NCBI GenBank assembly: GCA_963971225.1
Contig: OZ020267.1
Span: forward strand, 98,251,536-98,315,535
Direction of reading: 5' to 3'
DNA length: 64,000 bases
Origin: Melieria omissa
Taxonomy: Eukaryota > Arthropoda > Insecta > Diptera > Ulidiidae
Under the pieces are notes generated by a model. That model was not told where the DNA came from and searched no databases. It saw only the letters and a list, made by a program, of their open reading frames with translations. Position 1 is the stretch's first letter, and the number at the start of each line of letters is the position of its first letter. Position numbers and translations under genes: made by a program. Shown piece by piece: positions 11,091 to 23,510 of this stretch.

Positions 11091-12930
11091 TTTTACTGAA
11101 GGTTTTCTAATAAATCTTTGCATAAAAAACATCGAATTAAAATCGTTTAAGTACATAAAATAACAATATTGAGTCTCTAACAAAAAGCATAAAACATTGT
11201 GTAAAAACACATTGTGTAGATTTTGAATAAAAACATCGTATTGAAAATATTGCAAAAGGTACAAAACAAAACCATCAAGCTGCCAATAAGCATATTAAGC
11301 AAAAAATATTAACTTTAAACATCGACAGAAAACGTTGAATGTGAATATTTAATAAAGACATCGAATATTTAACATTCAATTTTCAATGAAAACAATCAAA
11401 GAATACAACTTTGCATAAAAACGTTAGATTTCGTATCCAATGAGCGCAATAAATTATATAAAAACATCGAATGAGAATTTAAAATAAGAAACATCGAATA
11501 CTTAATATTGGGATTCGAATGAAGGCATCGAAGAAATCACTGAGTAAAAAGTAATAAAAACATCGAATAAGAAATTTTAACCCTTATTCTCATACCCAAA
11601 CTTACTAACGTCGTTTGGCACCCGGGGTACCCGGGTACCCATTTCATGAAATTTTTAAGTTTTCAGTATTTTGTTAATTAAAAAGTGTTTATAAAATTTT
11701 GATATGATTTGTTCGCTTTTCACCTAAATAACGAGGATCCGGAAGGTAAAAAAAAAATTTTCATTATTTGTCAGTTTTTTTCACGAAAATACATTGCAGT
11801 GGGCACCCGGGTACCCGGGTATGAGAATAAGGGTTAAACAAACATGTAAAACGAAAAAAAAATTTGCGTAAATACAATAAATTAAACTTTGTGTCCAATG
11901 AGCGTAACAAGTTGTATAGAAACATCGAATAGAAACATCGAATGAGTGTTTTAAATTAGAAATAATTTATATCGGGATGCAAACGAGAGTATCGAGGGCA
12001 AATTGTGTAAAAACATCGAATGAGAATTTTAAATAAGAAAAATTGAATTCCTAATATGGAGATTCGAATGGGAAGATCGAAGAAAAATATTGTGAAATAA
12101 GAAACCAGTGAATACAACTTTGCATAAACACATTGAGAAAAACGTTGAGTAACCAATAAAAGCATTAAATGAAAAATTATTGAATGAAAGCTTAAAAATA
12201 GACATTTAATAAAAACATCGAATGAGAATATGAAGTAAGAAACAACAATACTTAACATCGGAATTCTAATAAGGTCTTCGAAGAAAAACACTAAGTTAAT
12301 ATAAATAAAAAAACATCGAAAAATAAATGTCGAATAAGAATATGAATATGGAATAAAAAACATTGACTACAACTTTGCATAAACATTATAAATAAAAACG
12401 AGGAGCATCCAATGATCATATTAAATGCAAAACCATTGAGTGCAAGTTTCGAATAAAAACACCGAAGAAAAACATCGAATGAGAATATTAACTAAGAACA
12501 TCGAATACATAACATTGGAATCCGAATGAGTGTATCGGAGAAAAGCACTGAATAAAAATAAATAAAAACATCAAATAAGAAATGTCGAATAAAATGTGAA
12601 ATCAAGAAACATCGAATACAATTTTGCATATAGACATTAAATAAAAGCGTTGAGTATGCAATAAGCGCATTAAATAAAGAAACATTGCACGCAGCGAATA
12701 AAAATATTAACTTAAAACATCGAATAAAAATATTAAATAAGAATATCGCAATTATTAGAAACAACAATTATAATATTAGAAATAACAAGCATTCAACGAG
12801 AGCTTCGAAAAAAAACATTGAATAGAAGCATCGAATAAAATCTATAAAGAATTTGAAATAAAAAACATAGAATTAAACTATCAATATAAAATATCCAAGA
12901 AACAGTCTTTAAGCCATTAAAACTTTTTAA
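11090..12930. repeat. Degenerate satellite, period about 250 bp, built on AAACATCGAAT
   Basis: The motif AAAACATCGAAT occurs many times. Longer landmarks set the period. GAATACAACTTTGCATAAA and variants lie near 11398, 12112, 12367 and 12616. The block TAACATTGGAATCCGAATG with variants lies near 11507, 12051, 12258 and 12511. The later spacings are about 250 bp. The MITE at 11581-11833 interrupts the array, with units on both sides. The array is highly diverged, so it is old. Confidence 0.75.
11581..11833. mobile_element. piggyBac-like MITE, 253 bp, TTAA-flanked
   Basis: TTAA flanks both ends (11577-11580 and 11834-11837). The terminal inverted repeat CCCTTATTCTCATACCC matches its partner at all 17 positions. 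TTAA targets with CCC-beginning ends are characteristic of the piggyBac superfamily. Inside each end are GGGTACCCGGGTACCC-type palindromic runs (11627-11642 and about 11803-11821). There is no coding sequence. Its insertion into the satellite dates it after array formation. Confidence 0.85.
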
Positions 12931-13029
12931 CGAAATCTTTACAAATCGAAAATATACCAAACATATTTAAGAGAAAAGAGCGTTAAAAAACATAGAAAAA
13001 CTCTTCGATATTTACTTTCTGCTTGAAAG

Positions 13030-13480
13030 TATTCTTTGTCGCATCTTTCTTTCATAAAGCCTTCAATAATAACATCGAAAAGTTTGCTTTCCTTCCTTTC
13101 ATTGGCCCTGCTTTGTAAATCCATAATTTCTTGTTTTTCGTTCTTCTTTTCTTCTTGTTCTAGTTACTTTTCTCGTACCTTTTGTTTTTCTTTCTTCCTT
13201 TTGAAACTCCATAATTTTTTAACTGTATTCCTTTCTTCCGTTCTTCTTGTTTTCCTTCCTTTCAATGCCCCTCCTGTGCAAATCCATAGCTTCTTGTTTT
13301 TCTTTCTTCATTTCTTCTTGATCTACTTACTTTTTTGTCTCTTCTTCCTTTCTTCCTTTTGAAACTACATAATTTTTTAGTTGTTCTCTTTTTGTCCGTT
13401 CTTTTTGTTTAACTTCCTTTCTTTGTCCCTGCTCTCTCTTCTTCCTTACATAATTTCCTTCTACAAGCTTCCTTTCACTT
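13030..13480. repeat. Pyrimidine-rich degenerate tandem array, period about 162 bp
   Basis: Blocks reading TTCCTTCCTTTCATTGGCCC, TTCCTTCCTTTCAATGCCCC and AACTTCCTTTCTTTGTCCC start near 13088, 13252 and 13410. Each is followed by CCATAATTTCTTG-like and TCTTCTTG-like blocks and by CCTTTTGAAACTCCATAATTT. Half-units of about 80 bp are visible. The open frames here are translations of the pyrimidine tract. Confidence 0.7.
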
Positions 13481-15600
13481 GCAATTTAGTAATCCTTCAT
13501 ACGTCTGTCTTTCTCAATATTACAACAACAACAACAACCAAACTTATCATGTCTTTTCTATGCACCATTAACGACACACTTGAAGAGACAGTAGCCACGT
13601 TTTTGCCCTCGCAAGTCATATTGCATGTTTTTGGCAACCTACAAGAACATAGCATACTTTTAGGACGATAAGCAGACCATTCAACTGAGAACAAAGTGTT
13701 GCCAGCAAGACATGCAGCAAAATCACCAAACAAAGTACGCTTTGAATCAACGAGTCCTACCAAATTCTCGCTCTGCCTTGCGCTCGTCTTCCTACATCAG
13801 ACAGCTACACCGAACGACTCATCGTCTTCACTGCGGCCACAACACTCGCCGCGGCACTAGAAATTGCGCAAAGCGTTTCATACAGTAAATTTTTTTTGTT
13901 GGCTCTGTCTGCTTCTTATCCTTTTAGTGCCTTCCATTTGCTGTTCCTTCAGCGAGCGCTGCCTTCCATTATAATTTGAAAATTTTACGCTCAACCAAAA
14001 AGTAAAAGCAACTGAAAAATGGGAACCTTGTCTTTCACTCGAGCTGCCTTGCTGCGTTCCTATCTCGCGCTACTTTCTGTCTGCTGACAACTTGTGTGGG
14101 GCCTTCATGTCGCTTCATGCCGGCCAACAAAATTCAAACTGCCTTCGCCATCTCCCATTTTTCTTTGCATTAGTCTAACAGAAGAGCTGGGCCGTTGGAT
14201 TGGCACTGGTGGGCGCTGGCGATATCCTTTGCTTTGCTACTCCTGCTGCTGCTGCTGCTGTACGTGATTGTTGTTGTTGTAACGACGAAGGACATTTGAT
14301 GTAATGCGATGGCTGTCTTGGTTTTTTTTATGCCTTCGTTGCTTGTTATTTCCATTTCTTGGGTTTTTTATTTTTTGGCTGCTGATGAGGCAGTTCCCGA
14401 AAGTGTTGGCTGGGACAGGGACAGCAGCACCGATGTGTCGCTCGGAGGTTGTGCTGTCAGCGTGTGCGGGGGCGGCACACGTTGCTGGCGCGTTGGTGCC
14501 TTCATTTATTGCTACCGTCGCGTTGGCTCAAGTGTGCAGCTGTTGTTGTTGTTGTTGTTGTTGCTGGGGGTTCACTTAAGTTCAATGAAATGTTGCAGAA
14601 AGTTTTTTGTTTCCCCATTTCCGCCCAACCACCAACCACTCGCATATTTTTTGCCTCATTTCTTTTTGGGTTTTATTATTGCTGCTTTTATTGTTGTTGT
14701 TGTTGTGGCGCGCTGCTGGTGCTGCTTTCGCTTTTATTATCCTTAAGGCGTGCATCAGTGAATGCGCGTGTGTGTGTGTGTGTGTGTGTGAATGTGCGTG
14801 GGCGAGGTTTGGCCAATGTGCGCCGAAGGCTTTTGTTCGCCTTGTGTCGGACGGCCGCCAATGCTGGCAACGCAACACTGATGAAAATGCGGCACAGCGG
14901 GCGAGGTGACAGGCGAGCTTAGGGCCTGCGGTAGCAAAGGAGGCAACGCACAAAAAAGAAGATGAATTACTTTCATGCTCCTCGAAACGCAGCAAAGAAA
15001 TGGACTTTGGTCATCAATTTGGCTCCCCCGACCCCAAAAAAAAAATTGCGGAACGAACAAAAACAATGCGCTGAAAGTAAGCAGCACTGGCAAAGGCACA
15101 GACAACGACGAAAGCCCGAATGAGAGCGGGACGGCGAGGCAGTGTGGAAGGCAGCGCGACAGCGCAGTTGTGGCGACCATAGCGACAGTTGAGTGGAAAC
15201 GGACGGATACTCGGACGGGTGGACAGATAAAGTTGCCAAGAAGAAGAAATTAGAAAGCCCAAAGAGGAAAGGAGCCAGGAAAAGGTGCAGCAGCAGAACA
15301 CAAAGGACGAGGCACAGAAATTACTACAATAAAAGATAAAAAAAACACATGTCAGATATTGAAGCGGCAACAACAGAAGAGCCCGAAAACCAGTGGAAAA
15401 GAGGCAGTGGATAGAAAGGAGGGGCAGATCTTTGGACAAGCAGGAATAATAGAAGTTGGGTGGGAGAGTACAGAGGCTGTTGCTGGCAACGGCGCACAGT
15501 GGCTCAATTTGTCATTTCAGGTTGCAAAATTAATAACTCCTGAACGAATAGAGATAATTGGAAAATTTTGATTAGAAATTCATCAGGCTATTCTCAAAAA
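13481..15600. other. Non-coding stretch with triplet repeats and a GT run
   Basis: No gene is supported. There is a CAA run at 13523-13540, GCT/GTT runs at 14243-14280 and 14540-14565, and a (GT)n run at 14769-14790. The open frames on both strands are mostly poly-leucine, poly-valine or cysteine strings produced by these triplets. The motif entry at 13652 lies here. Confidence 0.35.
13652..13665 (+). promoter_or_regulatory. Su(Hw)-like motif GCATACTTTTAGGA
   Basis: This 14-mer differs at the last base from GCATACTTTTAGGC, which occurs exactly three times in the window. The core GCATACTTTT matches, as I remember it, the binding core of the fly insulator protein Su(Hw). Binding is inferred. 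Confidence 0.4.
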
Positions 15601-18600
15601 TAAACTCAATCGAGGTACAGGGTGCTGCGTAATATTTTGTCAAAGTTCGGCTTACTGTAAATAAGAATAATGCGAACAACAATGATAAGTTTTAGTTGCA
15701 AAATTCATGAAAATTCATTAAAAAAGATGAAAAGTAATAAGAATTTTGTGAAATAAGCTGAAAGAGTCAAATTTAAAGATACAAATTCATAATTTTGCTT
15801 TCAAAATGAGAACCAGAATTCGAAAAATTTACGTAAAAACTCAATTTTTGTTGGGCAATCCTAAGTTCAAAAACAATGCTAAAGCTTCATTACGACTATA
15901 TTTGAGCGGTAGCACATTGCGTGGGTTGGGAATACTGTTTTTAATTCTTTTAACACGATTCGAGTTTGCTGGTAAAACTGTTTCACTATAATGCCTTTAA
16001 TTTTCTCCTGATCCTTATTTTATTTTATGGTCAAAGCTTCTGAAAAGTGGGTGGTAATTATTTTCCCCGTTGCCTCCATAAGCTTCCTTGTTTTAGTGAA
16101 TGACGCACCGTCCTGAGTTGACTTTTTGGCCATTTCAACTTTGTAGTGCGATAAGTCCTGGAGTCCTAAGTCCTTCTCTTTAGTCGAAGATGTGTTGGCT
16201 GCAGGCAAACTTTTTCGAAGTAACCAATTTCTTTAGCGAAAGCCATAACGAACTTCTCCTTTGTCTTCGAAATAGTAAATATTTCAAACGGCTTCGAATT
16301 TTTCGGAACTGAACTGACGGAATTGAAGTGATGTTTAGTTCAAATTAAATTCGAAACTAACTAACTAACTAACAAAAACATCACATCAAAGAATACATTG
16401 ATGATTGACTGGTTGGCGGAAATGAAAGCCAACTTGTTTTTCGTACGTGCGAACTGCGCATCCAGCAAAAGTACTCTTTACTTCGAGCTTACGCCGAAAA
16501 AAAGTCGTCTTAAATGAAGCCAAAATCCAAATTTGCATGCCCTTGCAACAAGTTTAATCGCGCGTAATTGATTAACTATCAAAATCTTGACGAACTTGTT
16601 CGAACGCACGCACCCGAAAGCACAAAACTGCGCGAGGTGGCCACAGAAAAATCCCTGTAAAAAACAGTCGGGCAAAATCGGGCACCCGATCTCTTCAGGG
16701 CAGTACTCACAGAAGACTAGTGAACAATTTTCCTAAAGACGGAACTGTGGCAAGTATGGAATTTTTTTTGAAAGTCTATCGAAAGTTCAAAAAGAGTGAT
16801 AAAAACAGTGCTTCAAGTAAGTGCCTATGAAAAGACAACAACTACAACCAACTTTTTTTTTCTATATTTAATTATTTACTACAAGTGCATTCTTTTACGA
16901 TGCTAGTGCAAAAAGTTTCAATTAATTTGCTCCTTTCCGTATTTTAAAACTTCAGCTTTGCCGAAAAAGGGCAAATTGCTGATATTATTTCACACTCTAA
17001 AAATTGCTCAACTTTGACGGGCTCTACAAGCAAAACTATTTGTCCAATTTAGTTAAGGTTTTCGGATTTCTTAGGTCCACGCATTTATCTATCGGACAAG
17101 TATAACAGTTTCTCCCAAATCGAACATGACATAATCTACTTTTGCAACCTACGTCGGCAGAATCAGCCACTGTGCGGCGCTGCGCACAACTTGTGGCTGA
17201 CTAGTCTCCACTCGCTTAGGGCCTCAATTGAAAAATAAGTGAGAATCAAAATGAGAAAAGGCAGAGCTGGAAAAGCATAAAAGTCGCTGTTGTCAAACAT
17301 GCCAAAGGATTTTGGGTGCTGTGTGCGTTTCCTACCTCGTCATTGCAAAGTTGGAGGTAGAAATGCAAAAATGCGTACTAATTTTACTCTCCACAAAAGA
17401 TTCAAGTAAAAGTGAACAGTTCAAAGTAGCTTAGAGTTTAAACAAGTTAAAAAATGTCAGTGATTCTAAGAAAGATGAAACAACAAATCGGGGCTTGGCT
17501 GTTCAGGTGATGAATCTAAATCTGAATCTGAAATCTGCTATTGAAAGAGAGCTGCTTTTTAGAGGGTTTCTGAGTAAGGAGCTTGTTATCTCCTAAGACC
17601 CCTTTGCTACAAAAAACAACAACAACAGCAACACAACCTCCCACTTGAAGCATGTATGAATTTCTCCATAAGTCAAGAATACCATAAAAGACCTAAGAAG
17701 GAGTTCTATGACTTGGAGGTTTCTTCGACTTGAGCGTTCTATGTCATTTGACTAGATGAACTGAGACCTAGAAATGACGCCCCTTTATAGTTATTTGTGT
17801 TTCAAAGGGACTCATTTGTCAGATTTAGGACACCAAAGTTAAAACAAAAATCATAACTTAGATTTTAAAAATTACAATTTGTTGATTTCTAACCAAATTT
17901 AATAGCGAGGCAACCAGTTGAAAAATTTCAAAACTTTAAAAATGTCAACGTTTTTGACAACCCAATAATAACAAGAAATAAAATATTTTTAAATGAAATA
18001 CAATTTTATAACAGTACTTATATCATTGTCAGTGTGTGTCAGTGTCATTATTCTGCTTGTCATAAAAATCATATTTAGTGAAATTTTCTTTTGTTGAAAT
18101 TTTACTTAACATTTTACCTTTTAGCAATTTTCTAGACGAATATTCTCGAACAAATATCCTCCGGAGATATCAGCTAAGCTACTCAATTTACCAATTTTAA
18201 TTACAAAATGAAATAATCGAATACATTTTTAATGTCGACTCATTTACTGAGAAATTTTCGATTTTCCACGGCAAATGGCCAAAGTCCAATGCACATTAAA
18301 GCCCACCGCAAACACACCTTAATTTATGTATATAACACTTATGTACTTAATAAGCAGCACATATTTCCATATTTCGAAGCTGCACTCACTCCCCCACCCA
18401 CTTCGCCCCGGTCAGGCAATGCCATTGGAAAATCTACCATCATTTATTTGCCTCAATCAATTTTTGGGAACTCAGTTAATCGAACTCCTTGGCTCACCAC
18501 CACTACACACACAAATGTAGATACACATACCTAACTAGCAACAACTTAAAGTATCAACGCCACTAACAACAACAACAACAAGGGCAGCAATTTTAGTATT

Positions 18601-19513
18601 TTGCCTTTCAACTTCTTGCAAGACATTTGCTCAAGTTTAATGCAACTTGAGCGCACTTTGACCAACAGCAACAACAACAACAACACTAATAGTAACAAAA
18701 ACAGCCATTGCATCAACAACAAAGGCAATATTCAAAAAAGCAACAACACCAACAAGAATTGCAGACATAATTTAAGGGGGGCCAACATATTTTGGGTCGA
18801 AAACACAGCAACGCCGGACGACTGACAGGTTGCTGTTTCTTACACAAAAGGCCAGTCGGCGTGGGCGACAGTAGGTTTGAGTGGGAGATGGCCCCTAGTT
18901 CATGGACATTCAACAACAACTCCTGCTTCAGCACACTTTATGTTGACAGCAGCGGCCGACAAGCGTTTCGGAGTGAAAAGTGAATGAACGGGGACGAAAG
19001 GGTGTTGGAGGTTCAACTTAAGGGTAACAGATTCCAAATGTAGGGTGCTGAGATTTGAAAATGCTTATCTGTGTGTGGGTGCGTACGTGTGTGGTTTGGG
19101 TGACAGTTGCGTATGTGCGCAGTGTTAATAAAATCGGAGTAGATACCCCAAAAGGACAAGCAAACGCACGCACGTGCACTGGCTGGCACATGAAGTGAGT
19201 TGGGCGCATCGATAAGACGCCTAAAAGCAGGCAACAGCAACCATAACAACAACAATAACGGCAACTACAAACTGCGCAAACAAAGCCACAAACACAAAAG
19301 CCAAACAGAAGCTGGAGAGCGTTGCTAATGTTGTTGTTTTGTTGTTGTTGTTGTTGTTGCTGTGTACGACAAAGTTAAATTTATTGTGAGACTGCGCCAA
19401 CAACAACAGCAAAAGCAATCATATTAAAACAATGCAAGGCGGCAATGCTGTGCCGGTTTGAGTTTTCTTGGGTGGCGCTCGCTACAATGGCAACAACAAC
19501 AACAACAAGAGCA
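15601..19513. other. Unrecognised unique DNA
   Basis: No gene, transposon end or RNA was recognised. Small features are an (AACT)n run near 16358-16374 and CAA-type triplets at 17611-17625, 18560-18580, 18666-18685 and 19486-19507. The open frames are short and lack recognisable domains. Confidence 0.3.
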
Positions 19514-19521
19514 ACAAAAAT

Positions 19522-20320
19522 TAGAGTCCGACCGATACCAAATTTTTTGGCCGATGCCGATGCCGATTAATTGGCATCGGCCAATTATCAGCCGATGCCG
19601 ATTAATCGGTCAAAAGGCCGAAAATCGGCCGATGCCGATGCCGATTCCATAGAAAAAAAAAACACGAATGAATTCAATCAAAAACACAGCTTATTTTATA
19701 AAACAACAAAAGGAACTATTACATATATAATACATTTCATCACATTTATCACAAATTAACAAACGAAAACGAGAAAATAAACAACTAAAAACTAAATAAA
19801 ATTACAAGAAAATTCAGAATTCAAAATTAATATCTCATGAAAATTGCTCATTCTATTTGGCACAAGCAATTAACAAAAGACCCAATAGCCAATATAGCTG
19901 AACAAGGTGTTGATGTAGCAAAAATAGATTAAAAATATCTGAAAAATATTGTCCCCTTAAGTATTTGTCATAAAATCCAAACAAATCTAAGGAGAAACCC
20001 CCTAATCAGGCAACACTGGTTTGTAACGTATAATAAAAATGTAATAAATATACAAAGCGAGATATGAAAAAGGAAGACAGTGCGATTCAGCTGCAAATAA
20101 AATCGTATTAAAAAATCGAAAATCGTAAAATCGACCAAAAAAACCGATGTGGCATCGGCCAAAAAAAGCCGATGTGGCATCGGCCAAAAAAGGCCGAAGC
20201 CGATGCCGATGCCGATTTTTTTTTTTTGGCCGATGCCGATACTAGCCGATGCCGATACCAATTTTATTGGCCGATACTAGCCGATGCCGATGCCGATGCC
20301 GATTAATCGGTCGGACTCTA
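19522..20320. mobile_element. hAT-like MITE, 799 bp, with GCCGAT-rich ends
   Basis: An exact 8-bp target duplication ACAAAAAT flanks the element (19514-19521 and 20321-20328). The terminal inverted repeats TAGAGTCCGACCGAT match over 15 bp. An 8-bp duplication and TAGNG ends are hallmarks of the hAT superfamily. Both subterminal zones (about 19549-19648 and 20145-20310) are packed with GCCGAT and its complement ATCGGC, often in tandem. The centre (about 19650-20140) is AT-rich and non-coding. A smaller relative with similar ends is at 44545-44663. Confidence 0.9.
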
Positions 20321-20328
20321 ACAAAAAT

Positions 20329-21182
20329 TGCTGCACTTACACATACAAAGAGCAGCAATTACATACCTGCATATGTGTGTGAGAGTGTTGTGTGTGTATG
20401 TGTGCATTGCACTTTAGTGTAAATTTTCTTAGCCCTGGACAACTACAACAACAACAAAAACAACAACAGTCACAATAAGAGGCAACAATGGGTTGCACGC
20501 ATTTTAGAAATCTTGGCTATGTTGGCTATCTCTCCACACCCCCTTGAACCGACTTTATTTTAATTTTTGCTTACACTCACACATCGACACACACACACAC
20601 ACACACATGGAGCGGACATGCATTTTTGGTTGAACAGAACAGAACAGAACAGGAGAAGCAATAGCGACAGTTGCAGCTGCAGCTAGCAACGTGCTGCTGA
20701 GAAAGGCTGCATAGAAGCGAGTGAAAGTAGAAGAAGAAGAAGAAGCATCAGCAGCTTGCTTGCTTGCCAAATGTGGGTACGAGTGGCTACGGACATTGGA
20801 CGAGCAAATAGCAACAACATCATTAGTAAGAAAATCTAAACCACAACAACAACAACAACAAGTTATTTTCAGGCTACGAAAGCCGAAGTAACAACAACAA
20901 CAGAGTCATATAACGTTAGAAACAATGCAGCGGCCACATGAGCAGTAAACGACGAAGCAGCCGCCACAACTGCAGCGGCAAAATTCCAAGAAGCCAATGT
21001 CGAGTTGAAATAACAACAACAACAACGGCAGCAGACGGCAGCGCTACTTAGCCAGAAAGGGAGCACACAAAAAATGCAAAAGAGGCAGCAAATAAGCTCT
21101 CGGCAGCAGTGGGCGAGATTAGGAATTTTTTGTTAGGAGTTGTTGTTTTTTTTGATGTATATAGATCACTATGAGTTTTATT
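20329..21182. other. CAA-triplet-rich non-coding DNA
   Basis: CAA runs occur at 20446-20468, 20842-20862 and 21010-21028, a (CA)n run at 20588-20606, and four GAACA units near 20635-20652. No gene is seen. Confidence 0.35.
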
Positions 21183-21297
21183 AACCCTTTAGTGATCAAA
21201 GTTTACTTTTGTTTAAAAAAAACTAGCAGCTTGCAGCAAAAGTTTACTTGGCTCGATTTGTTAAGAAATTTAACCAATTCCTCTCGGTTTTCTTTAA

Positions 21298-21534
21298 CCC
21301 TTTCGGGACGAAGTTTATTTTTGGAAATTAAAGTCTTCTTGGTAGAAATGTCCCCATGCTATAAATGTTGGGGATAGAAAATTATGTTGCATGCTCACAA
21401 ATTCTGAAATCATCCTTTTTTCCGAGGACATATAACTCGAATAAATATTTTGCTTGAGTCATAAAATCTGAATAATTGTTTTGAATGGTATTAACAACTT
21501 GGTGGGACGTATTATCCCAGTAGTCCCGAAAGGA
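21298..21534. mobile_element. piggyBac-like MITE, 237 bp, TTAA-flanked
   Basis: TTAA lies at 21294-21297 and 21535-21538. The left end CCCTTTCGGGAC pairs with GTCCCGAAAGGA at the right, one terminal base differing. There is no coding sequence. A similar left end (TTAACCCTTTAGTGATC, 21183) followed by AAAGTTTACTTTTG lies just upstream and resembles AAGTTTATTTTTGG inside this element, so a truncated relative may be adjacent. Confidence 0.75.
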
Positions 21535-21538
21535 TTAA

Positions 21539-22161
21539 GTGTGTCTGAACTTTAAAATGTATTCAAAAGAGTTATGTGACAGATATGACGAATTTTGGAT
21601 TAAACTGCGTTCAATACTATTCATTGATCATTCATTCACCGATCTTCCCCGCTTCTTTTAAAGGACTGAAGGTCAAATGTTGTGTGATTCTGAACCATAA
21701 AGGATGTTGTTCTCCAGTTAGTCAATTGTTCTTGATTTGCTACCATTAATCAGAGACTTAACGTAGCTTCTGAGAACTTTACAACACACAACCTTGTCGG
21801 CGCCTCCTCTGAAAATTCAACTAACGCGTTCTAAGAATTTTTCTTGCAAAAACTTGAATGCGACGCCCGCTGTGTGACATGTTTCAGTCCCGTGCTTGAG
21901 CCATTACTGACAGTGACGTCTCCTGACCTTACCTATGTTTTGTTGCTTATGCTTCCAACTTTCTTCTTGTTGGACGAAAAATAGAGTTAAACTTACATCT
22001 TTTAGTGAGTTTCAATAGCCTCCTTGGAGCTTTTTAATCTTGTTGAAAACCATACCATACCACTTAAAGGAGAGAGAAGAGCATCCAGCTCTATTCACTC
22101 CTTGAAGCAATGTCAACAATTGACATTCGTGGGTCTATTCTTCAGATACTTCTTATGTATT
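21539..22161. other. No gene seen
   Basis: This is unique-looking sequence with no recognised domain. The phrase CCACTTAAAGGAG (about 22061) recurs in similar form near 29970, which suggests old interspersed repeat material. Confidence 0.3.
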
Positions 22162-22173
22162 TTATTTAAAGTA

Positions 22174-22571
22174 GGGTGGGTGGGTTAAGTGGCTGCCTCT
22201 GTATGAGACACACTTAGGCCTATGGGCCCGTTGTGATACCACAAATTCCACCCGTTTGAAATGTGTATGCAACACTGTTTTTTCCAACATGTGATACAAC
22301 ACACATTTCAAATGGATGGGGAGAAAGGGAGGGAGGGGACCTACAGTTTAACGCCGAATCCGAACGGCGATTGGCAGTTTTTTCTTTCACACTTGGAGGT
22401 TTTGCCATTGCCTGCCAAGAGCGCACTTGTGCGATTCTTGTAATTCTCATTTCCTTCATGTGGATAGCGATAGAAGTAAATGAGTGTTCTTTCCAGCCCA
22501 AGCCAGGAATCGAACCTGGAGCGCTCGGTATGAGAAGCCAGCGCGCTACCCGCTGAGCTATCGAGGCCGAC
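22174..22571 (-). mobile_element. tRNA-derived SINE, full length, 398 bp
   Basis: The 12-bp target duplication TTATTTAAAGTA is exact (22162-22173 and 22572-22583). Read on the minus strand, the head starts GGCCTCGATAGCTCAGCGGG, with a box A (TAGCTCAGCGGGTAG) and a box B (GGTTCGATTCC), the internal Pol III promoter of tRNAs. A tRNA-unrelated body follows. The end carries TGTGGTATCACAACGGGCCC, similar to the LINE 3' ends in this window, and finishes in CCCACCCACCC. SINEs are moved by LINE proteins. Two damaged copies lie at 31796-31955 and 35672-35897. Confidence 0.9.
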
Positions 22572-22583
22572 TTATTTAAAGTA

Positions 22584-23324
22584 AGTATTGTCCTTTGTTA
22601 GCTTTGACTACTCCCAGTTTCAGTCAGCATAACTATTGACTTCGCATTGAAAAGTTAAATATGGTTAAAGAAGGCGTGTATGCGGTATGCACTTTCAGTC
22701 AGAGACCCTATTGGGTCCATTGTAAATCTCTTAATTGTTTAATCCCGTGTCCTTCACTCTCTGTTATGTTCCCTGTAGATCCAGATGGGATCTTTTGACA
22801 ACCATTTCGCATTGAAAAATTTTCGTTGTTTTTTGAGGCGATCCAGGAATTGAACCATTTGTTTGGTTCTTTGAAGAAGAAGTCAAGTCCTGGCCTGGAG
22901 TCATCGACTGAAATAAGTGGTAGTCACAGTGAACAATGTCTGCTGAATGCGGGGGAGGGGGGCTTAGGACATCTCATTGAAGCACCTTCAATGCTAACTT
23001 GACGTATTTTTTTAAATGTGATCAAGAGTTGTGGTACAAAAAGATCAGCTTTTCCATGGCATGGTTAGAGCAGAAAGAAAGTGTGTTGTTTACACTTAAA
23101 CGAACAGACTGGCATACTGATTTTTAGAGGAAACTGACATGAATACAGTTAAAAGATGATCCAATGCGATTAAATGCTATTTACGCCAATTTTCCTTTAA
23201 ACTAATTTTTACCTCAAAAACTGCTCAGTGAAGAATATGGTAACTATTTGATGCCATTACTTCAAACAGTCCCCAAAGCAATCAGCACCAAACATTGTAG
23301 AAAAATTTCGTTTCTGGCCCTTTA
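22584..23324. other. No gene seen
   Basis: This is unique-looking AT-rich sequence before the LINE relic. Part of it may be the more decayed upstream portion of that LINE, but I cannot follow an open frame through it. Confidence 0.3.
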
Positions 23325-23510
23325 GACGCGATTCTGGAATGGTTTCCTTGCGAACATTTTCCCCAGCACCTATGACCTTGACCAGTTCAAGTCAAGTGTG
23401 CATAAATTCTTGCTCCAAAATACTGTTTCCTACCCACTACAACCATTCATAAACTATGCATCAAGCTTCGTCAGTCAAATCGATTGCGTCCTTCAATAAA
23501 AAAAAAAAAA
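23325..23510 (+). pseudogene. LINE (non-LTR retrotransposon) 3' end relic
   Basis: One frame reads FWNGFLANIFPSTYDLDQF, then KSSVHKF and onward to a TAA, followed by a poly(A) run ending at 23510. A tryptophan-asparagine pair, then LP or similar, then FKxxVxxFL just before the stop is a common C-terminal ending of arthropod LINE reverse-transcriptase polyproteins. The upstream part is not recognisable, so the copy is 5'-truncated or decayed. Confidence 0.55.
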
